Shown: positions 18,743 to 27,716, counted from the first letter of the stretch. The stretch is DNA of 64,000 nt from Paenibacillus sp. FSL R5-0341 (GCF_037975235.1 NZ_CP150241.1:2232001-2296000); one strand, 5' to 3'. Numbers and translations: made by a program. Notes: a model not told the origin generated them from the letters alone.

Positions 18743-19621
18743 ATGTATCATAAATCATTGCCTTATCGCGTGTTTAATATAGTCAATACCTGCTTTCTGA
18801 TTTTGATCGCCATCATGTGTATCGTACCGATGATTCATGTACTGGCAGTATCCTTTAGTACGAAGGCTGCTGCCGATGCGAATCTGGTCAACCTTTGGCC
18901 TGTAGGTTTCTCACTCGAAGCTTACAAAAAGACGATGAACAATCCAATTTTCTTGAACTCGCTCTGGATTTCACTCCTACGTACAGTGATTGGTACAGCG
19001 ATTACCTTGCTGATTACGTTCCTGGCGGCGTATCCGTTGTCCAAAGAAAATAGTGAGTTCAAAGGCAGAACAATCTACTCCTGGATTTTCGTATTCAGCA
19101 TGATTTTCAATGGAGGACTTGTTCCATTCTATATGGTTATCCAGAAAATCGGGCTGATGGATTCCTTCTGGGTACTGGTACTCCCAGGGGCAGTTAACAC
19201 ATTCCTTGTCATCCTGATGCTGAACTTCTTCCGCGGTATTCCGAAAGAGCTGGAGGAAGCGGCGCTGATGGATGGAGCCAACCATTTCAGAACATTGTTC
19301 AGTATCTTCCTGCCGATCTCCTTGCCGTCGATTGCAACCATTGCATTGTTCAGCATGGTGTTTCACTGGAACTCATGGTTTGATGGATTGCTCTATATGA
19401 ATAATGCCAAGGATTATCCACTTGCTACATTTATGCAAACGGTCATTATCGGACGTGACATGAGCAGCATGAGCATGAATCCAAAAGAGATGGAGTCTCT
19501 CTCTCAAACGACGGTAAGAGCGGCACAGATCTTCATCGGAAGTGCACCAATCTTGATTGTGTATCCGTTCCTGCAACGTTTCTTTGTTAAAGGTATGACG
19601 TTGGGCTCAGTTAAAGGCTGA
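18743..19621 (+). CDS. Carbohydrate ABC transporter permease, LplC/MalG family
   Basis: A 292-residue six-helix permease with EAA loop LEEAALMDGANHFRTLFSIFLP and the C-terminal FVKGMTLGSVKG of LplC proteins. GAAAGAAGGGA precedes the ATG. The gap to the upstream permease is 29 bases and to the GH53 gene 33 bases, so permeases and glycosidases probably share a transcript. No ATPase gene accompanies them; Paenibacillus and Bacillus importers of this type commonly share one MsmX-like ATPase. Confidence 0.91.
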   Translation: MYHKSLPYRVFNIVNTCFLILIAIMCIVPMIHVLAVSFSTKAAADANLVNLWPVGFSLEAYKKTMNNPIFLNSLWISLLRTVIGTAITLLITFLAAYPLSKENSEFKGRTIYSWIFVFSMIFNGGLVPFYMVIQKIGLMDSFWVLVLPGAVNTFLVILMLNFFRGIPKELEEAALMDGANHFRTLFSIFLPISLPSIATIALFSMVFHWNSWFDGLLYMNNAKDYPLATFMQTVIIGRDMSSMSMNPKEMESLSQTTVRAAQIFIGSAPILIVYPFLQRFFVKGMTLGSVKG

Positions 19622-19654
19622 GCCTGTATCACAAATTAAATGGAGGCTGATACA

Positions 19655-20740
19655 GTGAGCAACTTGGAGGAAAAGACATTCGTTCTGGGAATGGATGTAT
19701 CTTTTATGGACGAGATTGAACAACATGGTGGGACCTACAGTGATGTGGACGGCAAGGAACAAGACTTGCTGTCCATCCTGAAGCTCAATGACGCTAACGC
19801 CATACGGCTGCGGATCTGGAATGATCCTGTAGGTGGGTTCTGCAATCTGGAGCGGACGGTGGCAGTAGCGAAACGGATTAAGGAGCAGGGCTTGCAGTTT
19901 TTGCTGGATTTCCATTATTCCGATCGGTGGGCCGATCCAGCTAATCAGTGGAAACCAAAGGCATGGGAACATCTCTCCTATGAGGAGCTTCAACGTGCGG
20001 TATGCACGTATACCGCTGATGTCCTGAGAACGTTGAAGGAACATGATGCTCTTCCAGACATGGTGCAGGTCGGCAACGAGATTACACCAGGCATGTTATG
20101 GAATGAGGGACGTGTCGGTGGGGAAGAGCACGATACGGATGAACAGTGGGAGCGTTTTGCAGGCCTTGTGAAGTATGGAATTGCTGCGGTCAAATCCGTT
20201 GACGCCGATATCCAGATTATGATACATATTGATCGTGGTGGAGATAACGCCGAGAGCCGCAAGTTCTACGATCGCTTTGAAGCACTGGGTGTGGAGTTCG
20301 ATATCATTGGACTCTCGTATTATCCTTGGTGGCATGGCACACTCGACGCGCTACGTGACAATCTGCATGATCTGGCTGAGCGTTATGGTAAACCTGTCAA
20401 TGTCGTTGAAACCGCTTATCCGTGGACGCTTGAACAGCCGGAAGGCATCGAATGGATTTTGAATCAGGAAGACTTGTTGTTGCCAGGCTACCCTGCAAGC
20501 GTAGAAGGTCAGACCAAATATCTGAAGGATCTGTTGCAGATCATTCGCGAAGTTCCTGGTGGTTTGGGTCATGGATTCTATTATTGGGAACCTGCCTGGA
20601 TACCTAGTAAGGAAGAATGGTCCGTAGGACATCCGAATAACTGGGGTAACCTCACGATGTTTGATTTTAAAGGTCGTAAGTTGGAATCGTTTACAGCGCT
20701 CGCTGCTGTAGAAGAATCAGATGCAGAGACATACGTGTAA
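19655..20740 (+). CDS. GH53 endo-beta-1,4-galactanase, apparently cytoplasmic
   Basis: A 361-residue GH53 enzyme that cuts beta-1,4-galactan. Family marks are GMDVSFMDEIEQHGG, IRLRIWNDP, LLDFHYSDRWADPANQWKPK, the acid/base Glu142 in QVGNEITPGMLW and the nucleophile Glu252 in NVVETAYPWT. The protein starts almost directly at the catalytic domain and has no signal peptide, unlike secreted galactanases such as B. subtilis GanB. GTG 19655 is chosen because GGAGG at 19642-19646 is 8 bases away and overlaps the in-frame ATG 19640. It lies between the permeases and GH42, which fits a role in shortening imported galacto-oligosaccharides. Confidence 0.92.
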   Translation: MSNLEEKTFVLGMDVSFMDEIEQHGGTYSDVDGKEQDLLSILKLNDANAIRLRIWNDPVGGFCNLERTVAVAKRIKEQGLQFLLDFHYSDRWADPANQWKPKAWEHLSYEELQRAVCTYTADVLRTLKEHDALPDMVQVGNEITPGMLWNEGRVGGEEHDTDEQWERFAGLVKYGIAAVKSVDADIQIMIHIDRGGDNAESRKFYDRFEALGVEFDIIGLSYYPWWHGTLDALRDNLHDLAERYGKPVNVVETAYPWTLEQPEGIEWILNQEDLLLPGYPASVEGQTKYLKDLLQIIREVPGGLGHGFYYWEPAWIPSKEEWSVGHPNNWGNLTMFDFKGRKLESFTALAAVEESDAETYV

Positions 20741-20791
20741 TATCGTTGTATTCAATACAAATTGTAATTCAAAAGCAAGGGAGTTGTCCTT

Positions 20792-22864
20792 ATGACATAC
20801 AAATTTCCACCTGTAAGTTCCAAAGCCCCGCATATGTTGCATGGCGCAGACTATAACCCGGAGCAATGGCTCCGCTATCCTGAAGTTCTGGAAGAAGATA
20901 TTCGCTTGATGAAGCTTGCCAAGTGTAACGTGATGTCCATTGGTATCTTCTCTTGGGTATCCCTTGAGCCGGAAGAAGGCTTATATACGTTTGAATGGCT
21001 GGATCAGGTCTTGGATCGTTTTGCAGCCAATGGTATCTATGCATTCCTGGCTACACCAAGTGGTGCGAGACCTGCCTGGATGTCCGCCAAGTACCCGGAA
21101 GTACTCCGTGTCTCTGAGAAACGGGTCCGCAACCTCCATGGTTTCCGTCACAACCATTGTTATACTTCACCGGTATACCGTGAGAAGGTCACTGCGATCA
21201 ATACAAAACTGGCAGAACGTTATTCGGATCATCCGGCTATAATCGGCTGGCATATCTCGAACGAATTCGGCGGAGACTGTCATTGTGATTACTGTCAGGA
21301 AGCTTTCCGAGGCTGGGTTCAGAAAAAGTATAAGACACTCGATGAACTGAATCATTCGTGGTGGACCACATTCTGGAGTCATACAGTTACAGACTGGAGT
21401 CAGGTCGAGTCTCCGGCTCCACACGGTGAGACACAGGTACACGCGATGAATCTGGATTGGCGTCGCTTCGTTACCGATCAGACAGCTGATTTTATCGTGC
21501 ACGAAACGAAACCATTGAAAGCTCAGAATCCAGATCTGCCGGTTACAACGAACCTGATGGAATTCTATGGTGGTCTGAACTATTGGAAGTTCGCCGATAT
21601 TCTGGATTTCCTGTCTTGGGACAGCTATCCAACATGGCATGACGCAGATGACGATGCAAAACAGGCCTCCCGGATCGCAATGATGCATGACATCGTTCGT
21701 TCCATCAAAGGCGGACAACCGTTCTTGCTGATGGAAAGTACCCCAAGCTCAACCAACTGGCAAGAGGTTAGCAAGTTGAAAAAACCTGGTATGCATCTGC
21801 TCTCTTCTCTCCAGGCTGTGGCACACGGTTCCGATAGTGTACAGTACTTCCAGTGGAGAAAGAGCCGGGGGTCCAGTGAGAAACTCCATGGCGCAGTGGT
21901 GGATCATGTTGGAACGGAGCACACTCGCGTGTTCCAGGATGTGACGGACGTAGGTACAGCTCTTGAAGGCATGGAAGCTATTGTGGGAACAGCGGTTCCG
22001 GCAGAAGTGGCGATCATATTCGATTGGGAAAACCGCTGGGCTGTTAATGATTCACAGGGTCCGCGCAATATCGGTGTAAAGTATGAGCAGACGGTAGAAG
22101 AGCATTATGAAGCGTTTTGGAAAAAGGGAGTTGCTGTAGACGTTATCGATATGGATGCAGATCTGTCCAAGTACAAGTTGCTGATTGCTCCAATGCTCTA
22201 TCTGGTACGTGAAGGTGTCGGCGAACGCATTGAGAAGTTTGTGGAGCAAGGTGGTACGTTTGTAGCGACCTACTGGTCCGGTATTGTTGATGAAAATGAT
22301 CTGTGCTTCCTGGGTGGATTCCCAGGCCCACTGCGCAAGACGCTTGGCATCTGGTCTGAAGAAATTGACGGACTGCATGATCGGGATCTGAACGGAATCA
22401 TTCCTGAGGAAGGGAACGAGCTTCAGCTCACTACAGCGTATGATGCAATTGAACTGTGTGATCTGATTCATCTGGAAGGCGCACAGTCATTGGCTACGTA
22501 CCGTTCTGACTTCTATGCCGGACGTCCAGCATTGACGGTTAACCAGTTGGGTTCAGGAAAAGCGTATTACGTGGCGACACGTCTGAAAGCGCCATTCTAT
22601 GATGATTTCTATGCGCAACTGATCGCTGACCTGAACATTGAACGTGGACTTGAAACGGAGCTGCCTTCCGGCACAACGGCACATACGCGTACAGATGGTA
22701 CGGCTGATTATGTGTTTGTACAGAACTATACACCTGATGAGAAACTGGTTGAACTAGATGGACAGTCCTATACGGATCTGCTCAGTGGTGATGCTGTGGA
22801 AGCTAGTCTCAGCTTGCAACCATACGACATTCGTGTCCTTCGCAGACCAGCTGCCCGAAAATAA
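20792..22864 (+). CDS. GH42 beta-galactosidase
   Basis: A 690-residue intracellular beta-galactosidase. The TIM barrel has HGADYNPEQW near the N-terminus, acid/base Glu158 in ISNEFGG and nucleophile Glu315 in LLMESTP. Cys123, Cys163, Cys165 and Cys168 match the four-Cys zinc site known in GH42 enzymes. A trimerisation domain (about 390-600) and a small C-terminal beta domain follow, and length is normal for the family. AGGGAG 13 bases upstream of the ATG supports the start. It should release galactose from the products of the GH53 enzyme encoded just upstream. Confidence 0.94.
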   Translation: MTYKFPPVSSKAPHMLHGADYNPEQWLRYPEVLEEDIRLMKLAKCNVMSIGIFSWVSLEPEEGLYTFEWLDQVLDRFAANGIYAFLATPSGARPAWMSAKYPEVLRVSEKRVRNLHGFRHNHCYTSPVYREKVTAINTKLAERYSDHPAIIGWHISNEFGGDCHCDYCQEAFRGWVQKKYKTLDELNHSWWTTFWSHTVTDWSQVESPAPHGETQVHAMNLDWRRFVTDQTADFIVHETKPLKAQNPDLPVTTNLMEFYGGLNYWKFADILDFLSWDSYPTWHDADDDAKQASRIAMMHDIVRSIKGGQPFLLMESTPSSTNWQEVSKLKKPGMHLLSSLQAVAHGSDSVQYFQWRKSRGSSEKLHGAVVDHVGTEHTRVFQDVTDVGTALEGMEAIVGTAVPAEVAIIFDWENRWAVNDSQGPRNIGVKYEQTVEEHYEAFWKKGVAVDVIDMDADLSKYKLLIAPMLYLVREGVGERIEKFVEQGGTFVATYWSGIVDENDLCFLGGFPGPLRKTLGIWSEEIDGLHDRDLNGIIPEEGNELQLTTAYDAIELCDLIHLEGAQSLATYRSDFYAGRPALTVNQLGSGKAYYVATRLKAPFYDDFYAQLIADLNIERGLETELPSGTTAHTRTDGTADYVFVQNYTPDEKLVELDGQSYTDLLSGDAVEASLSLQPYDIRVLRRPAARK

Positions 22865-22914
22865 TATACATTCCATTTATTACTGAATAAACGAAAAAAG
22901 TATAAGAAGAGATT

Positions 22915-22959
22915 ACCCTGAACACCTGTTATCGGTGTTTGGGGTGTCTTTTTTATTTT
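22915..22959 (+). terminator. Terminator of the galactan locus
   Basis: A 12-base stem ACCCTGAACACC / GGTGTTTGGGGT with G-U pairs, then TCTTTTTTATTTT. Confidence 0.9.
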
Positions 22960-23074
22960 ATGTTTTTGGCTGTTGAACCACTTTTTCTGGACAAGATAAA
23001 GGATAAACGTGTCCGCGCAGCGAAGACAAACAGGTAACTTGTAACTCAAGACTTTCAGTCTGGGAGGAATTGAA

Positions 23075-24514
23075 ATGAATCAGAGAAATCTGGACGGCAA
23101 CAGCATTATTATTCGGCTGGAAATGACAACTAAAGATATCAAGTTTGGCGAAGTGGCTTCGGCCATCTCGGAAGCTGGTGGAGACATCATTGCCATTGAC
23201 GTCATTTCGACCAATCAGGATGTCAGTGTGCGTGACTTAACCGTCGCGGTAACAGATGCACAGGATAACAGCAAAATTATAGAAGGCGTACGCCAGCTCA
23301 AAGGTATATCCATCATTAACGTATCAGATCGAACGTTCCTGCTGCATTTGGGCGGCAAGATCGAAGTGACACCGAAGACCCCGATTCAGAATCGGGAAGA
23401 CCTGTCACGTGTGTATACCCCGGATGTGGCTCGGGTATGTTCGGCCATTGTGGAAGAACCGGGGAAAGCTTTCTCGCTGACGATCAAGCGGAACACGGTA
23501 GCCGTGGTATCCGATGGCAGTGCGGTACTTGGACTGGGCAATATTGGTCCCCGTGCAGCGATGCCCGTCATGGAAGGTAAGGCCATGTTGTTCAAACAGT
23601 TTGCTGGTGTGGATGCCTTCCCAATCTGTCTGGACACGCAGGATACCGAGGAAATCATTCGTACTGTGAAAGCGATATCACCTGGTTTTGGCGGCATTAA
23701 TCTGGAGGATATTTCGTCACCGCGTTGTTTCGAGATTGAACGTCGTCTGAACGAGGAATTGGATATTCCGGTATTTCATGATGACCAGCATGGCACGGCG
23801 GTTGTGTTATATGCCGGTCTGATCAATGCACTCAAACTGGTAGGCAAGTCCATCACGGATGTGAAGATCGTGGTCTGCGGTATTGGTGCAGCAGGTGTAG
23901 CCTGCAGTAATATTTTGCTGTCTGCGGGAGCAAGTCGACTTATTGGTGTTGATCGTGAAGGTGCGATTGTACGGACACAAACCTATGAGAATGAAGTCTG
24001 GAGTGACTATGCGGCTCGCACCAACCCGGAACTGGAAACTGGTTCGCTGCGTGATGTCATTCGTGGAGCGGACGTGTTTATTGGTTTATCACGCGGCAAT
24101 CTGTTAACTCGTGAAGATGTACAGACTATGGCCGAAGATCCAATCGTGTTTGCGATGGCCAATCCGGTACCTGAGATTATGCCTGCTTTGGTGGAGGACA
24201 TTGTAGCTGTTATGGCGACAGGACGATCAGATTATCCAAACCAAATCAACAACGTGTTATGTTTCCCTGGCATCTTCAGGGCAGTTCTGGATTGCCGGGC
24301 TACCGAAATTAATGAAGAAATGAAGCTGGCAGCCGCTCAAGCGATTGCCTCGGCCATTACGGATGAAGAGCGTACACGTTATTACATTATTCCGAGTGTG
24401 TTCAATGATAAAGTAGTCAAATCAATGCGTAACCGCGTCATTGAAGCAGCTGTTAAGACGGGTGTAGCGCGACGTATTCCACGTGAGCAGGCTCGTGAAG
24501 GTGGGGAATCGTAA
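23075..24514 (+). CDS. NAD-type malic enzyme with N-terminal ACT domain
   Basis: A 479-residue enzyme for oxidative decarboxylation of malate to pyruvate. Residues 9-84 form an ACT-like regulatory domain (IIIRLEMTTKDIKFGEVASAI). The catalytic part has Tyr114 in SRVYTPDVA, Lys168 in VMEGKAMLFKQF, the metal-binding Asp pair in FHDDQHGTA and a Rossmann NAD(P) motif CGIGAAGVAC. The ACT fusion suggests allosteric control by a small ligand, not identified here. GGGAGG precedes the ATG. The stop is one base from the next gene, so the two are co-transcribed. Confidence 0.92.
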   Translation: MNQRNLDGNSIIIRLEMTTKDIKFGEVASAISEAGGDIIAIDVISTNQDVSVRDLTVAVTDAQDNSKIIEGVRQLKGISIINVSDRTFLLHLGGKIEVTPKTPIQNREDLSRVYTPDVARVCSAIVEEPGKAFSLTIKRNTVAVVSDGSAVLGLGNIGPRAAMPVMEGKAMLFKQFAGVDAFPICLDTQDTEEIIRTVKAISPGFGGINLEDISSPRCFEIERRLNEELDIPVFHDDQHGTAVVLYAGLINALKLVGKSITDVKIVVCGIGAAGVACSNILLSAGASRLIGVDREGAIVRTQTYENEVWSDYAARTNPELETGSLRDVIRGADVFIGLSRGNLLTREDVQTMAEDPIVFAMANPVPEIMPALVEDIVAVMATGRSDYPNQINNVLCFPGIFRAVLDCRATEINEEMKLAAAQAIASAITDEERTRYYIIPSVFNDKVVKSMRNRVIEAAVKTGVARRIPREQAREGGES

Positions 24515-24515
24515 G

Positions 24516-25241
24516 ATGTCAGAGAACCCTCTTCAACCATCCAACCAGAGCGTAAAAGGACAAGAACAGCTGGACAATGTAGATGGAACAACCGCAGGAG
24601 AGGCTGTACTGCGCGCTGCCCGATCTTTTGTCCAAGGGGACTCGTCCAAGTATACGGATGGTCATGACTGGCCGCATATTGAACGGGTAACTGCACTTGC
24701 GGTCGAACTCGCTCACCGTATGGGTGCAGATCCATTTGTCTGCGAACTGGCCGCATTATTACATGATGTACCGGATGAGAAGCTGAATGAGAGTTTGGAA
24801 GCCGGGATGGCGAAACTGAATGCCTGGCTGGATACCCAGCCGCTTGATTCGGATACACGCGCAGCGGTTGTGGGTATTATTAGTACCATCTCGTATGCAG
24901 GAGGCCAGCGTCCTGCGGTCAGTTCGCTCGAAGCACAGGTAGTACAGGATGCGGATCGTCTGGACGCGCTAGGGGCGATTGGAATCGCGCGCACCTTTGC
25001 CTTCTCAGGAGCGAGGGGGCGCGAGATGTATGATCCATCCCTTCCCCCACGGGAGCACATGACCCGTGAGGAATATCGCAATGGGCGCAGCACAACGATA
25101 AATCACTTTTACGAAAAGCTGTTTAAGCTCAAAGATCTGATGAATACCTCCTATGGCAAGGAACTGGCGGAGCAGCGTCATCATTATATGGTGCAGTTTG
25201 TGGACCAGTTCAAAAGAGAGTGGGAGGGCACGGACCGTTAG
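24516..25241 (+). CDS. HD-domain phosphohydrolase, YpgQ/YedJ-like
   Basis: A 241-residue metal-dependent phosphohydrolase. The HD residues are His54 in HDWPH, His83-Asp84 in ALLHDVPDEK and Asp146 in VQDADRLDALGAIG, and FAFSGARGREMYDP is typical of the YpgQ/YedJ group, whose B. subtilis member acts on nucleoside triphosphates. The first 25 residues are a low-complexity extension. The frame opens at 24483 inside the malic enzyme gene, but ATG 24516 has GGTGGGG about 9 bases upstream. Coupling to malic enzyme has no obvious metabolic reason. Confidence 0.82.
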   Translation: MSENPLQPSNQSVKGQEQLDNVDGTTAGEAVLRAARSFVQGDSSKYTDGHDWPHIERVTALAVELAHRMGADPFVCELAALLHDVPDEKLNESLEAGMAKLNAWLDTQPLDSDTRAAVVGIISTISYAGGQRPAVSSLEAQVVQDADRLDALGAIGIARTFAFSGARGREMYDPSLPPREHMTREEYRNGRSTTINHFYEKLFKLKDLMNTSYGKELAEQRHHYMVQFVDQFKREWEGTDR

Positions 25242-25290
25242 ACAGGCATGATAAGCATGACGATACACAGAGGTTGAATAGGTAACAGAG

Positions 25291-25340
25291 GCGAATCTTT
25301 AAAGTGGCGAAAATCCATTTTGAAGATTTGCTTCTTTTTA
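25291..25340 (+). terminator. Terminator after the HD hydrolase
   Basis: A long stem: GCGAATCTTTAAAGTGG pairs with CCATTTTGAAGATTTGC around a 7-base loop, followed by TTCTTTTTA. Confidence 0.85.
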
Positions 25341-25585
25341 GGTTTATCATTTGGGGTTAATAATGTGTATTAACATACATAAATGAATTAATAATCTATT
25401 TTTAGTGAGTGATGAGATGAATTAAGACAAGGTTTACGACTTATGACATGGCAACGGAAGGTCTTCCATGGTACAATAAATCGTTCTCCTGAATGAATTC
25501 AGGCAAAAAAAGAAATATGGGGTAATAATGAACATGATTATCAAATGTAAAATTTCAGGTTCGGTAAAGAGGAGGGGTCACCACC
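25341..25585. other. Intergenic region upstream of FUSC-type gene
   Basis: AT-rich and without a gene. It contains GGAAGGTCTTCC (25456-25467), a near-palindrome placed 4 bases before TACAAT (25472-25477), which may be an operator-promoter for the next gene. CCTGAATGAATTCAGG at about 25494-25509 can form a small hairpin but is followed by A, not T, so it is not a plus-strand terminator. Confidence 0.35.
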
Positions 25586-26653
25586 ATGTCGTTTGGTGCA
25601 CGTGTACTTAAGACGGGGATCGCGGTCACGCTTGCCTTGTACCTTAGCAGCCTGTTCTTGAACCCGCAATCTCCCGTGCCTGCCGCAATCGCGGCTATAT
25701 TCGCCATGCAGCCTTCCATCTATCGTTCCTGGAAATACTTCCTGGATCAGCTGCAAACGACCACACTCGGAGCTATTGTGGCTCTGGTGGGAGGTATGGT
25801 GTTGTCCAATGAGCCAATCGCTGTTGGATTAATTATTGTACTTGTTATCATGATATGTCTTAAATTGAATATGGGCGAGACGGTTGGACTGACATTAGTC
25901 ACGGTTGTTTCCATTATGGAAGCCTCAGGTGACTGGCACTTTGCACTCAATCGTTTTCTGCTGACACTGGTTGGTATTGTATCGGCGTTTCTCATCAATA
26001 TTACGGTATTTCCTCCGAAACCGAAGGTTCAGTTCGTGAAGCAGATCCAGAGTGTCTTCAGCGGCATGTCGTTGCTTCTGCGAACCTCGATCTCGGATGA
26101 GATTAAGGAAGTTGTATTCCGGGAGGAGAAAAACAACCTGGGCGGTTCCATTAAGTCTCTGTCCGACAAGTATAACTTGTTCGAAGAGGAACAGAAGAAA
26201 ATGAAGCGTTCGAAATTCAGTGAAACCCGGCAGATGGTGGTCTACAAACAGATGCTGCTGAGTCTGCAAAAAGGATATGAGGTGCTGGATTCGGTGGAGC
26301 GCCACTATTTCCAGGCACCGCGGACACCAGCCATGGATTTGTTTTTTGACTCCCATCTGGAACTGGTTATTAAATTCCATGAGCATGCACTGCTCAAGTT
26401 CGAGGATAAGCTGAAACCGAACGGCGAAGAGGCCGCACAGTTTGTATTGGACAATGATCGTTTCATGGAGCAGGCGATTACCGAGTTTGATATCGACAAG
26501 GACGGGATGTTACGATTATCCATCGTGGCCGCTGCAATCTATGATTACGGGTATCAGTTGGAACGTCTGAATCGACTTGCTGAACATGTGCACAGCTCCA
26601 GTGAAGATAAAGAATCACAGGACAAAATTTTGAATTGGCTTAAGTGGCCTTAA
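25586..26653 (+). CDS. Aromatic acid exporter family membrane protein (YqjA-like)
   Basis: A 355-residue protein. The first 145 residues hold four to five hydrophobic helices (VPAAIAAIFAMQPSIYRSWK, QLQTTTLGAIVALVGGMV, FLLTLVGIVSAFLINITVFPPKP) characteristic of the ArAE/FUSC group (DUF939). The remaining 200 residues form a soluble helical domain of the YqjA C-terminal type. Proteins of this group are annotated as exporters of aromatic acids, but transport is not proven for the Bacillus members. GAGGAGGGG precedes the ATG. It is a single gene followed directly by an interspersed repeat. Confidence 0.8.
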   Translation: MSFGARVLKTGIAVTLALYLSSLFLNPQSPVPAAIAAIFAMQPSIYRSWKYFLDQLQTTTLGAIVALVGGMVLSNEPIAVGLIIVLVIMICLKLNMGETVGLTLVTVVSIMEASGDWHFALNRFLLTLVGIVSAFLINITVFPPKPKVQFVKQIQSVFSGMSLLLRTSISDEIKEVVFREEKNNLGGSIKSLSDKYNLFEEEQKKMKRSKFSETRQMVVYKQMLLSLQKGYEVLDSVERHYFQAPRTPAMDLFFDSHLELVIKFHEHALLKFEDKLKPNGEEAAQFVLDNDRFMEQAITEFDIDKDGMLRLSIVAAAIYDYGYQLERLNRLAEHVHSSSEDKESQDKILNWLKWP

Positions 26654-26659
26654 ATTCAA

Positions 26660-26862
26660 GTTCAAAAAGTCTGGTTTTCAGTACCAAGAAGATGGAATGA
26701 AGATAGAAATGGAGTAGCGGAGCGTAGGAAAACTACGTGAGCAACTACAATGTTTCCGAAGGAAACATACTTCGTAAGCGTCTGCTTATTCGGCTGAATT
26801 TCATATTCGATGCTGATGATGCCGTTAGGCATGAATCGTAATCAAAATTAGACTTTTTGAAC
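26660..26862. repeat. MITE-like interspersed element with terminal inverted repeats
   Basis: Left end GTTCAAAAAGTCTGGTTTT (26660-26678) and right end AAAATTAGACTTTTTGAAC (26844-26862) are inverted copies of each other except for two positions. The 203-base element has no coding potential and holds several hairpins: CGTAG/CTACG, ATGTTTCC/GGAAACAT and ATGCC/GGCAT. It lies 6 bases after a stop codon. A second, partial copy of the right end occurs at 46134-46151. The features fit a non-autonomous mobile element or a conserved structured repeat; no target duplication is obvious. Confidence 0.6.
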
Positions 26863-26922
26863 AACCTCTAATAACAAATTGCACATCGGCTTCGCGATCA
26901 TATACAATGGAACTACAACATA

Positions 26923-26950
26923 GCCCGGACAAACGTGTCCGGGTTGTTTT
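26923..26950 (+). terminator. Terminator downstream of the repeat element
   Basis: A perfect 8-base stem CCCGGACA / TGTCCGGG with a 4-base loop, then TTGTTTTG. It probably ends the transcript of the exporter-like gene after it reads through the repeat. Confidence 0.85.
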
Positions 26951-27006
26951 GTCGTACATACGGCAGAATGGCATGAATGAATTATAAAGAATAGAGGGAT
27001 AGACAC

Positions 27007-27468
27007 ATGATTATAGAGGAATTGGACGCTGAACTAATAGAATGGTTGAGTGGCACAAATCTGGAGCATAAACAGCATGAAGCCATGCAACTGCTGACCA
27101 TATCTGAGGATCAGTGGCCGCATCAGGCAATGATTAGTATGGGCGAAGTCATTGCGATAAGTCCGCATCGACTTAGACTGGCTCTGTGGCAAGGTACACA
27201 AACCAGTATGAACATGAGCAAAACAGGCAAGGCTACCTTGATTGCGGTTCAAGGACATCGATTGCTGCATATCCGTATAGAAGTAGAACTGCTGCCTGAG
27301 ATGAAGGGGGCTATTCATCCAAGAGATCGTTTTGAAGCCAAAGTGCTTCATGTACGTGTGGATCACGCGCCATATGCGGAGATCACTTCAGGCATTACTT
27401 TTCAATTAAAAGATGAACTTGGAGCGATTACCCGCTGGAAAGAGACGATTGAAGAATTACGAAAGTAG
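27007..27468 (+). CDS. FMN-binding split-barrel (pyridoxamine 5'-phosphate oxidase-like) protein
   Basis: A 153-residue cytoplasmic protein. MISMGEVIAISPHRLRLALWQGTQTSMNMSKTGKATLIAV corresponds to the strands and turn of the PNPOx-like split barrel that binds flavin. RIEVELLPEMKGAIHPRDRFEAKVLHVRVDHAPYAEI completes the barrel. It is too short to be a true pdxH and no substrate can be named. Ribosome site ATAGAGGGATAG is close to the ATG. It has no operon partner. Confidence 0.7.
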   Translation: MIIEELDAELIEWLSGTNLEHKQHEAMQLLTISEDQWPHQAMISMGEVIAISPHRLRLALWQGTQTSMNMSKTGKATLIAVQGHRLLHIRIEVELLPEMKGAIHPRDRFEAKVLHVRVDHAPYAEITSGITFQLKDELGAITRWKETIEELRK

Positions 27469-27526
27469 AAATGGAGTTGCTAAGTCAGTTGAGGACCCGG
27501 TGATTGGGTAATAATGAAGAATAAGA

Positions 27527-27634
27527 AAACAACAAAAAACGCCTCCGCTTGCATCGGGACGTTGTCACTGGTAGAATAAAAAATGGTTTTCAGAAAATTA
27601 GAACTAATTAACATAAAATTAAAATGTTTACTTT
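27527..27634 (-). ncRNA. Candidate small RNA transcribed opposite to helD
   Basis: On the minus strand a near-consensus promoter (27641-27670) is followed about 70 bases later by a hairpin at 27538-27563: AACGTCCCG pairs with CGGAGGCGTT with a single bulged A and a 7-base loop. After it comes TTTTTTGTTGTTTT. No convincing reading frame with a ribosome site lies between: the frame from an internal ATG has no Shine-Dalgarno and runs through the terminator. The predicted transcript is about 108 bases and lies wholly between two plus-strand genes. Existence as a stable RNA is inference from promoter plus terminator. Confidence 0.45.
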
Positions 27635-27640
27635 CTAATA

Positions 27641-27670
27641 ATTATACCATTGCCTTTTCGGGCTTGTCAA
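27641..27670 (-). promoter_or_regulatory. Minus-strand sigma-A promoter, no gene downstream
   Basis: Reading leftward, TTGACA (27670-27665), an 18-base spacer and TATAAT (27646-27641): both hexamers are perfect consensus. Transcription would start near 27634 and run away from helD. Confidence 0.65.
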
Positions 27671-27716
27671 ATGGGATTTTGAGGACACAATCCGGGGAAA
27701 GAGGGGCTATTAACAT

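Noticed and set aside
19640..19654. ATG 19640 as the start of the GH53 gene
   Set aside because: It overlaps the GGAGG ribosome site that is correctly spaced for GTG 19655. Even with the longer start no signal peptide appears.
25494..25516. Hairpin CCTGAATGAATTCAGG as a terminator
   Set aside because: It is followed by a run of A on the plus strand, and on the minus strand the T run lies before the hairpin.
27535..27716. Minus-strand small protein overlapping the candidate small RNA
   Set aside because: The frame has no ribosome site, runs through the terminator hairpin into the T tract and has unlikely composition.
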